A stretch of DNA of 38,433 nucleotides, taken from the NCBI GenBank assembly GCA_913050055.1, contig CAJXAT010000009.1:1-38433 (forward strand). Direction: 5' to 3'. The translations under genes and the position numbers were made by a program. Source of the DNA: an uncultured Flammeovirgaceae bacterium (GTDB lineage Bacteria > Bacteroidota > Bacteroidia > Cytophagales > Cyclobacteriaceae). Each line of letters opens with the position of its first letter. Within the stretch, counting starts at the first letter, position 1. The notes beneath the pieces were generated by a model. It saw only the letters and a program-made list of their open reading frames with translations. It searched no databases and had not been told where the DNA came from. Shown one piece after another: positions 7,680-16,622 of the stretch.

Positions 7680-9308
7680 TTATAAACCAAGCACGGCCAC
7701 GCCTTGCTCGAAGACAATATCTACAGGAATTCCTTTTGTAGTTAGCCGGTCAAGATCAAGCTGGAGGTCCGCATCAATATGGGCTTTTTTGGAAACCCAG
7801 TTGGTCACACCTTGATAATCTCCATTACCTTGGAGCGTAAGAATTTTTTCGGAAAGTCCATTCATAGCTAATTTCATTTTATCAAAATTGACCTTATAAT
7901 AACCGGTCTCATTGTTTTTGGTGAAGGCACCTCGTTCTTTGAAAAAATTGAATCGAATCATATTGGCTCGGCCATGAGCTGAAGAAGCTCCGAACCGAAC
8001 CGATCTAAATATACTTGTCATGAAAGTGACATAGTAGTTATTCAGATCATCGGATATTTCTCCTTTTTGATGAAGTTGTGTAATCATGTAAAGGCCTAAT
8101 ACATCTGCCTTACCTTCCTCTAGGGCAGAATAATGTTCTTTCAAAGCAGCCCGTACCGTTCCGCTACCGTTGAGGGTATTTTTAATACCTAGTCCGTGGG
8201 CCACTTCATGAAACATGGTATTGGCAAAAAACGCATCAAAAGTAATCATTGGTCGTTGCTCTGGGTCGATCAAATTTTCAGCAATCGGCAGCAGAATTTT
8301 TTTATATTTGGCTCGCATGGCATTTTTTAGTTGTAATCTTCGGGATCCATTTTTTAATTGCACTTCTTCATCATTGGGCAGGTTGATAGCTATGGTTTTG
8401 GATCCCGCATTGCAATCACCCGCATAATAAACGACGTCATAGGCATTGAGATCGGCGTTGGATCCGGGTTGTTCTTTTTTGTATGCTTCAGGAACGGGTA
8501 TTCCTTTTTGGAGTTCGGGCAAGTAGCTGACATATTTATCAAGTTTAGCACTCCAATCTAAGTCTTTAATCAAGACATATGCTTCGTGGGCAGCTCTATA
8601 GTTGTACAAGGCATCTTCATAATTTTCGATGGGACCAATCACGACATCTAGCGGGTTGGACTTCATATCTATCCAGGCAAAATCAGAAGGTTGATATTCA
8701 TCAGTAAGAAAAGCATCGGCCCTTAGGGTCAAATAGTGGCTGAAAGCTTTGTTCGCGGTTATTTGCGCACATTCTTTCAAAATTAGCGCCACTTTTTGTA
8801 CTTGCTTTGAGAACATTTGATGGTAAGGAATTGAGATGAGCGCACCCATGCTGTCTCTTCTGATGAAGGTATACATAGATGTTTTATCTACTAAATTAGA
8901 AACTTCGAATTCTTCTTTTGTGAGGTCCTTTGGATAAAAATTGGCCCCCAAGGGCTTTGGATTTACTTGATCGATAAACGGCTGGTTACCCGCCAGGCGA
9001 TCCCAAGGACCATAGTTTATATGAATGAGTTTTCTGAGTTCATCGGTCGTAGCCAAACCCAAGGCTTCTTCTTTGTCGCCATAGGCTTCATACCAAAACA
9101 GGTCATCCATTATTTTTGCCGCTTCTATCAGCTTAACAATAATACGCTTTTGTTTTTCACTGAGGTTACTCAGATCTGCGGTGAGTTGAACCGGCGTGTA
9201 TTTGGCAATTAAAGGATGGTTTTGAGAAGTTTGTGACATGGATCTTTTTTCATCAGGCCTACAGGCCATCAGAATCACAAGTAAAAGATAATGAAAACGG
9301 ATATTCAT
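7680..9308 (-). CDS. M49-like (dipeptidyl-peptidase III family) zinc metallopeptidase lipoprotein
   Basis: A 542-residue predicted zinc peptidase. It begins with a lipoprotein signal peptide: hydrophobic residues 7-15, then lipobox LMAC with C16, so it should sit on a membrane outside the cytoplasm. The zinc site is HEVAHGLG (367-374), an HExxH with H367, E368 and H371, followed by EEGKAD (397-402) supplying the third ligand. Classical DPP III has HExxGH; the shorter HExxH plus EExxAD arrangement is what I recall from M49-like proteins often mis-annotated as dihydrofolate reductase or Zn-dependent hydrolase in Bacteroidota. The IYD-like gene follows after 12 bases. The M28 peptidase diverges on the other side. 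Confidence 0.75.
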   Translation of the reverse strand: MNIRFHYLLLVILMACRPDEKRSMSQTSQNHPLIAKYTPVQLTADLSNLSEKQKRIIVKLIEAAKIMDDLFWYEAYGDKEEALGLATTDELRKLIHINYGPWDRLAGNQPFIDQVNPKPLGANFYPKDLTKEEFEVSNLVDKTSMYTFIRRDSMGALISIPYHQMFSKQVQKVALILKECAQITANKAFSHYLTLRADAFLTDEYQPSDFAWIDMKSNPLDVVIGPIENYEDALYNYRAAHEAYVLIKDLDWSAKLDKYVSYLPELQKGIPVPEAYKKEQPGSNADLNAYDVVYYAGDCNAGSKTIAINLPNDEEVQLKNGSRRLQLKNAMRAKYKKILLPIAENLIDPEQRPMITFDAFFANTMFHEVAHGLGIKNTLNGSGTVRAALKEHYSALEEGKADVLGLYMITQLHQKGEISDDLNNYYVTFMTSIFRSVRFGASSAHGRANMIRFNFFKERGAFTKNNETGYYKVNFDKMKLAMNGLSEKILTLQGNGDYQGVTNWVSKKAHIDADLQLDLDRLTTKGIPVDIVFEQGVAVLGL

Positions 9309-9392
9309 ATTTTTTAAATTGTTGTTTAAAAATTTGATTCTTCAGTCAAATTAAAGGAATTTAAGTTAGTTTCCCTTTTGATTAAATTTATT

Positions 9393-11012
9393 ATGAAGCA
9401 ATTATCTATTTTATGCCTGATTATCATGGTTTCATGCCAAACCAATCAGGATCACACACAAGCTAAAATCCAAATTGATACCGTGTCCATCGCCAGACAT
9501 ATGGAGGCGCTTGCCTCAGATGACTTTCAAGGGCGCAAACCCTTCACGGTTGGAGAAGTTAAAACGGTAGATTATCTAGAAACACAGTTTAAATTATTGG
9601 GATTATCTCCAGGCAATGGAGAAAGCTATCGACAAGAAGTTTCAATGATTGAGATTACCAGTCGGGCAGAATCACAAATGAAAGTGATCAGTAAAAATGA
9701 AACTATTTTCCTTGATTTATCAACTGATTTTGTAGCTAAAACAGAGCAAGATTTAGTGGAGGTAGCATTGAAAAACTCAGAAGTAGTTTTTGCTGGGTTT
9801 GGCATTGTAGCACCAGAATATGGTTGGGATGATTATAAAGGCATTGATGTAACTGGAAAAACTGTTTTGGTACTCGTCAATGATCCTGGTTTCAATAGTG
9901 GAGATCCGAGTTTTTTTAAAGGTCAAGAAATGACTTACTATGGTCGCTGGACTTATAAATACGAAGAAGCCGCAAGGCAAGGTGCTGCTGCCGTTTTTAT
10001 TGTTCATGAAACAGCTGCTGCAGGTTATCCTTGGTCCGTACTTCAACATTCAGGTGCAAATTTGACCTTAGATGATCCATCTGCAATGAATACTTGTCCC
10101 ATTCAAGGCTGGATTTCTAGTGAGGCGACACTGAAGTTATTTAGAAATGCCGGTAAGGATTTTAATCAATGGTTCAAAAACTCAAAAACTCGAACTTTTC
10201 AAGCTACCAATTTAGATCTTAAGCTTTCTTTTGGTCTAGAAAATTCAGTTAAAAGAGCCGTTTCTAGTAATGTGATCGCTAAAATAGTGGGTTCTGAATT
10301 TCCCGAGGAGGTCATCATTTATTCCGCACACTGGGATCATTTAGGGATTGGAATCGCCATAGATGATGATTCTATTTATAATGGGGCGCAAGACAATGCC
10401 AGTGGTACGGCCATGATTCTGGCATTGGCAGCGGCTTTTAAAAAAGAAAAAGAGGTTAAAAGAACTTTGGTGTTTATCGCCCTCACCGCTGAGGAAGAAG
10501 GCTTACTCGGTTCTGCCTTTTATGCCCGTCATCCCATCTATGAGCCGTCCAAATCGGTTGCTAATATCAATATTGATGCCTTGGCATCGTATGGGAAAAT
10601 GAAGGATTTAACGATTATGGGATTTGGTCAATCCGAACTCGATGATTTGGCTGAAAAGATTGCTAGGCGACAAGGACGATACGTCTATCCGGATCCCTAC
10701 CCCAATAAAGGCTTATTTTTCCGATCAGATCATTTTAATTTTGCGAAAATAGGCATCCCTGCCTTTTTTGCTTACGCATCATTTGATGCATTCAATGGCG
10801 GTAAGGAAATCATAAAAAAGGAATATGATCAATTTTACGCGCAACGATACCATGCGCCATCTGATGAATTCAATAGGGATACTTGGCAATTTGGAGCCAT
10901 GCAACAAGACGGGGATCTCTTTTATCAAATGGGCCTTGAATTGGCCAATAACCGCATTTGGCCAAATTGGAATCAAGGTTCTGAATTCAAAATAATTAGA
11001 GAGATGAAATGA
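9393..11012 (+). CDS. M28-family aminopeptidase lipoprotein with PA domain
   Basis: A predicted exported di-zinc aminopeptidase of 539 residues. The start chosen is ATG 9393, giving a compact lipoprotein signal with lipobox IMVSC (C15); an upstream in-frame TTG at 9378 is less likely. A PA (protease-associated) domain spans roughly 115-255. The M28 catalytic domain follows, with metal ligands H313 and D315 (SAHWDHLG), D334 (QDNASGTA), E367/E368 (LTAEEEGLLGS), D395 (NIDALASY) and H447 (RSDHFNF). All expected ligands are present. It diverges from the M49-like gene across an 84-base region; both encode surface peptidases, which suggests peptide scavenging. An AT hairpin with a T-tract follows it. 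Confidence 0.9.
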   Translation: MKQLSILCLIIMVSCQTNQDHTQAKIQIDTVSIARHMEALASDDFQGRKPFTVGEVKTVDYLETQFKLLGLSPGNGESYRQEVSMIEITSRAESQMKVISKNETIFLDLSTDFVAKTEQDLVEVALKNSEVVFAGFGIVAPEYGWDDYKGIDVTGKTVLVLVNDPGFNSGDPSFFKGQEMTYYGRWTYKYEEAARQGAAAVFIVHETAAAGYPWSVLQHSGANLTLDDPSAMNTCPIQGWISSEATLKLFRNAGKDFNQWFKNSKTRTFQATNLDLKLSFGLENSVKRAVSSNVIAKIVGSEFPEEVIIYSAHWDHLGIGIAIDDDSIYNGAQDNASGTAMILALAAAFKKEKEVKRTLVFIALTAEEEGLLGSAFYARHPIYEPSKSVANINIDALASYGKMKDLTIMGFGQSELDDLAEKIARRQGRYVYPDPYPNKGLFFRSDHFNFAKIGIPAFFAYASFDAFNGGKEIIKKEYDQFYAQRYHAPSDEFNRDTWQFGAMQQDGDLFYQMGLELANNRIWPNWNQGSEFKIIREMK

Positions 11013-11039
11013 TTTAGTACACAGTTACTGAGCTTGATT

Positions 11040-11067
11040 AAAATAATGGCAATTATTTTGTTTTTTT
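11040..11067 (+). terminator. AT-rich intrinsic terminator after the M28 peptidase gene
   Basis: AAAATAAT (11040-11047) pairs perfectly with ATTATTTT (11052-11059) around a GGCA loop, followed by G and seven T. The stem is all A-T, so strength is uncertain, but position and T-tract fit a terminator for the peptidase gene. Confidence 0.5.
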
Positions 11068-11125
11068 AAATGAATTTAAAAATTAAATCAATATCACTTA
11101 GGTTTAATTTTCAAATTATCATTAA

Positions 11126-11155
11126 TTTGAAGAAATTTTTAGAAAAATATATTTG
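11126..11155 (+). promoter_or_regulatory. Bacteroidota-type promoter for the ECF sigma gene
   Basis: TTTG at 11126-11129 and TATATTTG at 11148-11155 are 18 bases apart. This matches the -33 TTTG and -7 TAnnTTTG consensus of Bacteroidota housekeeping promoters. The -7 box ends only five bases before the GTG start codon at 11161, so the expected transcription start falls on or next to the start codon. Confidence 0.55.
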
Positions 11156-11160
11156 CCACT

Positions 11161-11832
11161 GTGCGCCGAAAATTAAATAGACCAATTGAAAATCGCGACA
11201 ATAATTCAGATTTCGGATTAGGTCAAAAAAATGCTTATGCGTCCTTAAATAATAAGGATTCACTTAATTCTTTAGATGATGTCCGACTTTGGGAATTGTT
11301 TAGGGAAGGTAAAGAGATTGCCTTCAGTCATATTTACCAAACTCATTTTGAAGGTCTTTTTCAGTACGGTTGTCAATTCACAAAGAATGAGTCTTTGGTG
11401 GAAGATGCGCTTCAAGATATGTTTATTGAATTAAGAGAGAAAAGGAAAAAGACCATAATACAGACGTCAATTCGAAACTATCTTTTTACTTGTTTGAGAA
11501 GAAGAATTCTGCTCTACAATAAGAAATTCAATGATCACACTACCAACTTTGAACATTCTGAATTTCGATTATTTGATATCGAAATTTCAATCGAACAGAA
11601 AATGATCGATGAGCAGATAAAAATTGACAATAAAAAAAAGCTTAAAGAGGTAATTAAGTTACTAACCAATCGACAAAGAGAAGCCATTTACTGTCTCTAT
11701 TATGAAGAACTCAATTATGAGGAGATAAAGGAATTGATGGGATTCACCAACATAAGGTCTGCTAGAAATCTTATTTACAAGGCCTTGAATCATATGAAGT
11801 CCGCCCTTGCATTCTTTATTTTATGGAATTGA
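11161..11832 (+). CDS. ECF RNA polymerase sigma factor, SusC/D-associated type
   Basis: A 223-residue ECF sigma factor. Region 2 is about residues 45-115 (DDVRLWELFREG, then VEDALQDMFIELRE); region 4 is about 160-215 (LTNRQREAIYCLYYEELNYE, then a helix-turn-helix). No in-frame ATG exists before region 2, so the GTG at 11161 is the only sensible start; it adds an asparagine-rich N-terminal tail of about 40 residues ahead of region 2. The fecR gene follows after 145 bases and SusC/SusD after that, the standard Bacteroidota arrangement in which the sigma factor activates its own susCD locus on substrate sensing. A strong promoter lies almost on top of the start codon. Confidence 0.9.
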   Translation: MRRKLNRPIENRDNNSDFGLGQKNAYASLNNKDSLNSLDDVRLWELFREGKEIAFSHIYQTHFEGLFQYGCQFTKNESLVEDALQDMFIELREKRKKTIIQTSIRNYLFTCLRRRILLYNKKFNDHTTNFEHSEFRLFDIEISIEQKMIDEQIKIDNKKKLKEVIKLLTNRQREAIYCLYYEELNYEEIKELMGFTNIRSARNLIYKALNHMKSALAFFILWN

Positions 11833-11977
11833 TATTAATTCTCTGTCCCCTCGTTTTTAAATAGATTTTATTTTCTCCCTCTTTTTTCCGAATTCAAAAA
11901 AACTCAAAAAAAACTGATGCCCTTTTGATTGAAATGTCCTCTAGTTATTGAATACTTACCAGAACTAGATTCAAATC

Positions 11978-13030
11978 ATGGCACTAAACAGTGGAAATTC
12001 GCTGGAATTATTATTAATGGATCTCAATTTCAGAGATTGGGTTGTCCAACCCAAACCTGAATCAGAGCGATATTGGAAAACTTGGCTCAAGAATAACCCA
12101 GATAAAAAAAAAGACTTTTTACTGGCCAAAGAATTGATTCAAAAATTAGAATTCAAGCGAGTGAAGGTAAGTAATGAGCGTTACGATAAAATATTTGAAA
12201 AAACGCTTTTAGGTAAAAGGTCTAAATATGTGAGTAGCAATCAACACTTCTTGAAAAAGTTGGATTTGCGTTCTTACTGGCGTGTGGCGGCCATGCTAGT
12301 GGCCGCAGCTTTTATCTCCTTGCTTTATTTCTCTGATCAGTTTTATGATGTTGAAGAGATGGCAGGCCAAATGGAGATGATCACCAAAAAAAATGATGCG
12401 GGCCGAAAGTCACAGATTTATCTTCCAGACGGAACCATTGTTTGGTTGAACTCTCAAAGTAGCATCCAGTATAAACCTGATTTTTCAGGAAGTACAAGAT
12501 CGGTCAAACTTTCAGGAGAAGCTTATTTTGAAGTCGCCAAAGACCCTTCAAAAAAATTCATTGTAAAAACTTCAGCGATGTCGGTCACCGCCATTGGTAC
12601 TCAATTCAATGTAAATGCTTTCAGTTCAGTAGATCGCCATCAAGTCGCTTTAGCTGAGGGAAAGGTAATGGTTCAAAAGACAGAAAAGTTAAATGAAGAT
12701 GATCAAAAAGTTTATTTAGATCCAGGACAAGTATTGGATGTTTTCAAGTCCAATGGGCAAATGATTCAATCCAGCTTTGACCCCAAGAAGATTTTGAGCT
12801 GGAGGGAAGGGATCATCTATTTTGAGGATGCTGTATTTGAGGAAGTAGTAGAAGTACTTGAAAGATGGTATGGCAAGACAATCATTGTCCAGAATATTGA
12901 AAAGGCAGGAGTATGGCAGTTTAATTCTGAATTCAATAATGAGACGCTGGAAAATGTCATGCGAAACATTAGCTATTCCAAAAATTTTGAATATACAATT
13001 GAAGGAGAAATAGTAAAAATAATTTTTTAA
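11978..13030 (+). CDS. FecR-family anti-sigma factor
   Basis: A single-pass inner-membrane anti-sigma regulator of 350 residues. The cytoplasmic N-terminus (1-98) would bind the ECF sigma factor; one membrane segment lies at about 100-118; the periplasmic FecR domain follows, with SQIYLPDGTIVWLNSQSSI (145-163) and LSGEAYFEVAKD (178-189). A DUF4974-like C-terminal domain covers about 280-350. It should receive the signal from the STN domain of the SusC encoded next. The gene is preceded by 145 AT-rich bases with no clear TAnnTTTG element, so it may be read from the sigma promoter. Confidence 0.93.
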   Translation: MALNSGNSLELLLMDLNFRDWVVQPKPESERYWKTWLKNNPDKKKDFLLAKELIQKLEFKRVKVSNERYDKIFEKTLLGKRSKYVSSNQHFLKKLDLRSYWRVAAMLVAAAFISLLYFSDQFYDVEEMAGQMEMITKKNDAGRKSQIYLPDGTIVWLNSQSSIQYKPDFSGSTRSVKLSGEAYFEVAKDPSKKFIVKTSAMSVTAIGTQFNVNAFSSVDRHQVALAEGKVMVQKTEKLNEDDQKVYLDPGQVLDVFKSNGQMIQSSFDPKKILSWREGIIYFEDAVFEEVVEVLERWYGKTIIVQNIEKAGVWQFNSEFNNETLENVMRNISYSKNFEYTIEGEIVKIIF

Positions 13031-13072
13031 AAAATATGTGAGAAAGATAACCTTAACCCCCAAACAAAAAAA

Positions 13073-13097
13073 GAGCCGAAAACAAGGTTTTCGGCTC
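13073..13097 (-). terminator. Perfect 11-bp hairpin between fecR and susC
   Basis: GAGCCGAAAAC (13073-13083) and GTTTTCGGCTC (13087-13097) form an 11-bp perfect stem with a 3-base loop. The plus-strand 3' side is A-rich and has no T-tract. On the minus strand the stem is followed by seven T, so by form it is an intrinsic terminator for minus-strand transcription, or a regulatory hairpin in the susC leader. Confidence 0.55.
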
Positions 13098-13156
13098 AAA
13101 AATTAATCTGAGCTCAAATTTTGGAAATTCACTGGCTCAGGTTTAGTCAACATAAT

Positions 13157-13197
13157 AATTAACCAAATACAAAAATATGAAATTAAAATTAACCAAA
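13157..13197 (+). repeat. 11-base direct repeat flanking the susC start codon
   Basis: AATTAACCAAA occurs at 13157-13167 and again at 13187-13197, a 30-base period, with the susC ATG (13177) between them. The second copy is inside codons 4-7. It may be chance in AT-rich DNA, or a paired site for an RNA or protein. Confidence 0.3.
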
Positions 13198-16100
13198 GTC
13201 ATAACTATGATAGCTAAATACTCAATATATGGGTTAGTTTTCCAATCGTTGTTTCTTAGTATGCTCCTTGCCAATCCGGGACGGGCACAAAAGAACGTCA
13301 GCGTGAGGGAAGTTAAGGTAGTGCTCAACTCTGATGACTTGACTGTAAAAAAGGTTTTCAGTCAGATTGAAGAAAAATCAGATTTTAGATTTGCAATTGA
13401 TAAATCTGACTTAAAATACGAATTAAACCAAATAGTAAATATAGAAGCAGGTGAAAATGCTGTTTCTGATATTTTGCTACAAGTTTCTAAAGATTCGAAA
13501 ACCAAGTTTAGACAGATTAATAATAACATTACTGTAAGTAGACTCGGATTAGAAGACAAAGAGGTAATCACAACTATCAAACAAGAGCGAACAGTTACAG
13601 GAACGGTGACAGATGAAGATAATCAAGGAATACCGGGAGTCAACGTAATACTCAAAGGAACGACATCTGGATCGGTTACCGATAATGATGGCAATTATAT
13701 TATTAGTCTTCCCGAAGAGGGAGGCACCTTAATGTTTTCATACATTGGTATGTTGACTCAAGAGGTAGTGGTCGGATCTCGTTCGATCATAGATATTATG
13801 CTCATGCAAGATGCGACGCAAATGAGCGAGATCATTGTATCTTCTTTGGGTATTGAGAGGGACAAAAAATCTTTGGGATACTTTGCTCAGGAAATTAAAG
13901 GAGATAAAATAGTCGCTGCGCGCGAGACAAACTTTTTGAATAATATTAGTGGACGAGTAGCAGGTGTAGATATTCAAAAAACAGGAAATGGACCCGGTGG
14001 TACGACAGGTATTTTGATACGCGGGGGTGGTGGTTTTCTAACGGGTGCTCCAGGAAAAAATCAACCACTTTTTGTAGTTGATGGTATTCCAATCGATAAC
14101 TATCAAACAGCAACCTCAACTAATGAATATGGCGCTACAGATAACGGAAATGGTGCTCAACATATCAATCCGGATGATATAGAAACGATGACAATCCTCA
14201 AGGGACCGGAAGCAGCGGCATTATATGGTAGCCGAGGAATGACTGGAGTTGTTTTGATCACAACAAAAAAAGGAACTCAAGGAAAGGGTTTAGGAGTTAG
14301 TTATAGTGGTTCTTTCACATTTGAAAGTCCGTTAGTTATGCCTGACATGCAGAATGAATATGCCCAAGGAGCCAACGGCGTTTATGATGCTGTAAGCACA
14401 GATAGTTGGGGGCCAAAAATCTCTGGGCAAACAGTAACTGACTGGACCGGATCAGATAATCCTCTTACTGCTGATGCTGATGACCTTAAGAATTATCTAC
14501 AAACGGGTTCGAACTTTACAAACTCAATAAATGTTACCGGAGGAAACGATAAAGCGACATTCAGATTGGGTTACACTAATTTAGATTCCAAAGGGCTTAT
14601 TCCTAACAGCACTTTGAAGAGAAACATGATAACGGTAAGGTCGACTGCACAACTGACCGAAAAGTTTAAAGCAGATGCTAAAATTAGCTATAATAATGAA
14701 AAGGTGGCAAATCGACCAGAAACATCTGGAAGTATCAATAACATATTTGCCGGATACATTACCCGACCAAGAAATGTGCAGTTTCAGCATTTGAATCCCT
14801 GGATGGATGGTAACGGTTCGATGGTTAATTGGAGCCCTACTAGTTTTAACACCCGTAGAAATCCTCATTGGGTAACAAACGAGGATTCAAATGAAGATAA
14901 TACTGACCGAATCTTTACTATGATTAAGTTGGATTATATATTTGCCCCTTGGTTAAAAGCCTTTGCCCGATATGGTTCTGATTTTCGAAGTGCACAACGC
15001 GAGGATACTAAGGCATATGGCGTTTATGATGAATTGGGAAGTCTAACTCGGAATAATGGCTCAAACTATTTTGCATCAAATACTAGATCTACAGAAACAA
15101 ATATTGATTTCTTGGTGACCGCCTCTAAAACTTATGGTGATTTGAATATTGCGTTAAATTTTGGTGGAAACAGTCGACATAATACATTTTTTGAAACTGC
15201 AGGTAGTACGGGATTATTAGATTTGCCTGGCGTTTATAACTTGAGCTTTGGAAGTTTTAACAGACCACAAAGCAATAAAGCCGAGAGTCGAATTCGATCA
15301 TTGTATGGATTTGCAAATCTTGGATTTAAAGATTACCTATTTTTAGATTTGACCTATAGAAATGACTGGTCGAGTAATCTAGATGAAGAGGTGTGGTCTT
15401 TTTCCTATCCATCAGCAAGTCTATCCTTCGTGCTCTCAGATGCTGTAGCCCTTCCAAGTATCATCTCTTTTGCAAAGCTACGAGGAGCTGTTAGCCAAGG
15501 AGCATCAGATTTAGATGCTTATCAATTATCTCCGACCTATTCAATTGGTCGAGGGTTTTTGAATGTAATCTCAACATCTACTCCTAGCATTCTGTTTGAT
15601 CCCCAGATTAAACCTGAATTTGTGACATCAAATGAATTCGGTTTGGATTTGAACTTATTAAACAATCGTATAGGAATTGAATTGGCGGCATACTCTAAGG
15701 TTATTACTGATCAAATCATACAATTGCCAGTTCCTGGAGCAACAGGATATCAATTTAAAATGATAAATGCAGGAGAAGTAGAGAGTAAGGGTTTCGAGTT
15801 GATGGTTTCTGGTTCACCAGTGCAGACTTCAGACTTTCAATGGAACATAATGATTAATTATGCAACAAATGAAATGGTAGTTAACAAACTAGATGATGGA
15901 ATTGAACGTCTTCTTTTGCAGGGTGATGAAAGTTCTCGAGCTATAAGGATTGTGGCAGATCAAGGGGAGCCATTTGGTAATATTTATGGTCGAGACTTCC
16001 AGCGCGATGATAATGGTAATATTGTGGTAGATGATGCAGGAATACCCTTAAAATCTGCGGAAAAAAATTCTTTTATGGGTAATATTCAGCAAGATTTCAC

Positions 16101-16611
16101 TATGGGTTTCATCAATGATTTTACTTATCGAGGTTTCAACTTTGGATTTTTAATTGATTGGAAACAGGGTGGTCAATTCTATTCTCAGTCAAGTGCTTTT
16201 ATGCATTCGGCAGGTACACATCAGGGAACGGTTGCATATCGAGAGGGTGGACTTTTGGTTGATGGAGTAACTGCTGACGGCTCTACAAATACTAACACAA
16301 TTACATCTGCACAATATTGGGATGCAGTGGCAGGTGCAGAACCTGTAGTTTCTGAATTCATGATGGATGCTACAAGTATCAGATTAAGAGAAGCTTATAT
16401 CAGTTATACACTGCCGCAAAGTCTCGTTTCTGGAACACCGTTTAACAAAATATCGGTGGGAATTACGGGTAGAAACTTATGGCTTATAAAAAGTGAAGTA
16501 CCAGGGATTGATCCTGAGACGAGTTTTTCTGTTTCTAACGCTCGTGGTTGGGAAAATGGTGCTTTTCCTTCAACCAAAGTGTATGGCTTCAATGTTAATT
16601 TAGGATTTTAA
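13177..16611 (+). CDS. SusC/RagA-family TonB-dependent outer membrane transporter with STN signalling domain
   Basis: A 1144-residue outer-membrane importer that works with SusD. Domains in order: signal peptide (about 1-38), STN domain (about 44-121), a CarboxypepD-regulatory-like beta sandwich (about 138-210, with TDNDGNY), plug (from about 217, with LFVVDGIPID at 298-307), then the TonB-dependent beta barrel ending in phenylalanine. The STN domain is the part that talks to FecR in cell-surface signalling, fitting the sigma and FecR genes just upstream. SusD starts 11 bases after its stop. No degrading enzyme is next to it, so the substrate (glycan, peptide or other) cannot be told from this window. 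Confidence 0.95.
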   Translation: MKLKLTKVITMIAKYSIYGLVFQSLFLSMLLANPGRAQKNVSVREVKVVLNSDDLTVKKVFSQIEEKSDFRFAIDKSDLKYELNQIVNIEAGENAVSDILLQVSKDSKTKFRQINNNITVSRLGLEDKEVITTIKQERTVTGTVTDEDNQGIPGVNVILKGTTSGSVTDNDGNYIISLPEEGGTLMFSYIGMLTQEVVVGSRSIIDIMLMQDATQMSEIIVSSLGIERDKKSLGYFAQEIKGDKIVAARETNFLNNISGRVAGVDIQKTGNGPGGTTGILIRGGGGFLTGAPGKNQPLFVVDGIPIDNYQTATSTNEYGATDNGNGAQHINPDDIETMTILKGPEAAALYGSRGMTGVVLITTKKGTQGKGLGVSYSGSFTFESPLVMPDMQNEYAQGANGVYDAVSTDSWGPKISGQTVTDWTGSDNPLTADADDLKNYLQTGSNFTNSINVTGGNDKATFRLGYTNLDSKGLIPNSTLKRNMITVRSTAQLTEKFKADAKISYNNEKVANRPETSGSINNIFAGYITRPRNVQFQHLNPWMDGNGSMVNWSPTSFNTRRNPHWVTNEDSNEDNTDRIFTMIKLDYIFAPWLKAFARYGSDFRSAQREDTKAYGVYDELGSLTRNNGSNYFASNTRSTETNIDFLVTASKTYGDLNIALNFGGNSRHNTFFETAGSTGLLDLPGVYNLSFGSFNRPQSNKAESRIRSLYGFANLGFKDYLFLDLTYRNDWSSNLDEEVWSFSYPSASLSFVLSDAVALPSIISFAKLRGAVSQGASDLDAYQLSPTYSIGRGFLNVISTSTPSILFDPQIKPEFVTSNEFGLDLNLLNNRIGIELAAYSKVITDQIIQLPVPGATGYQFKMINAGEVESKGFELMVSGSPVQTSDFQWNIMINYATNEMVVNKLDDGIERLLLQGDESSRAIRIVADQGEPFGNIYGRDFQRDDNGNIVVDDAGIPLKSAEKNSFMGNIQQDFTMGFINDFTYRGFNFGFLIDWKQGGQFYSQSSAFMHSAGTHQGTVAYREGGLLVDGVTADGSTNTNTITSAQYWDAVAGAEPVVSEFMMDATSIRLREAYISYTLPQSLVSGTPFNKISVGITGRNLWLIKSEVPGIDPETSFSVSNARGWENGAFPSTKVYGFNVNLGF

Positions 16612-16622
16612 AATTTTATAGA

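Noticed and set aside
12716-13099. 127-codon minus-strand frame over the fecR end
   Set aside because: Rich in Phe, Tyr and Lys from AT-rich antisense codons, with no domain; fecR on the other strand is complete.
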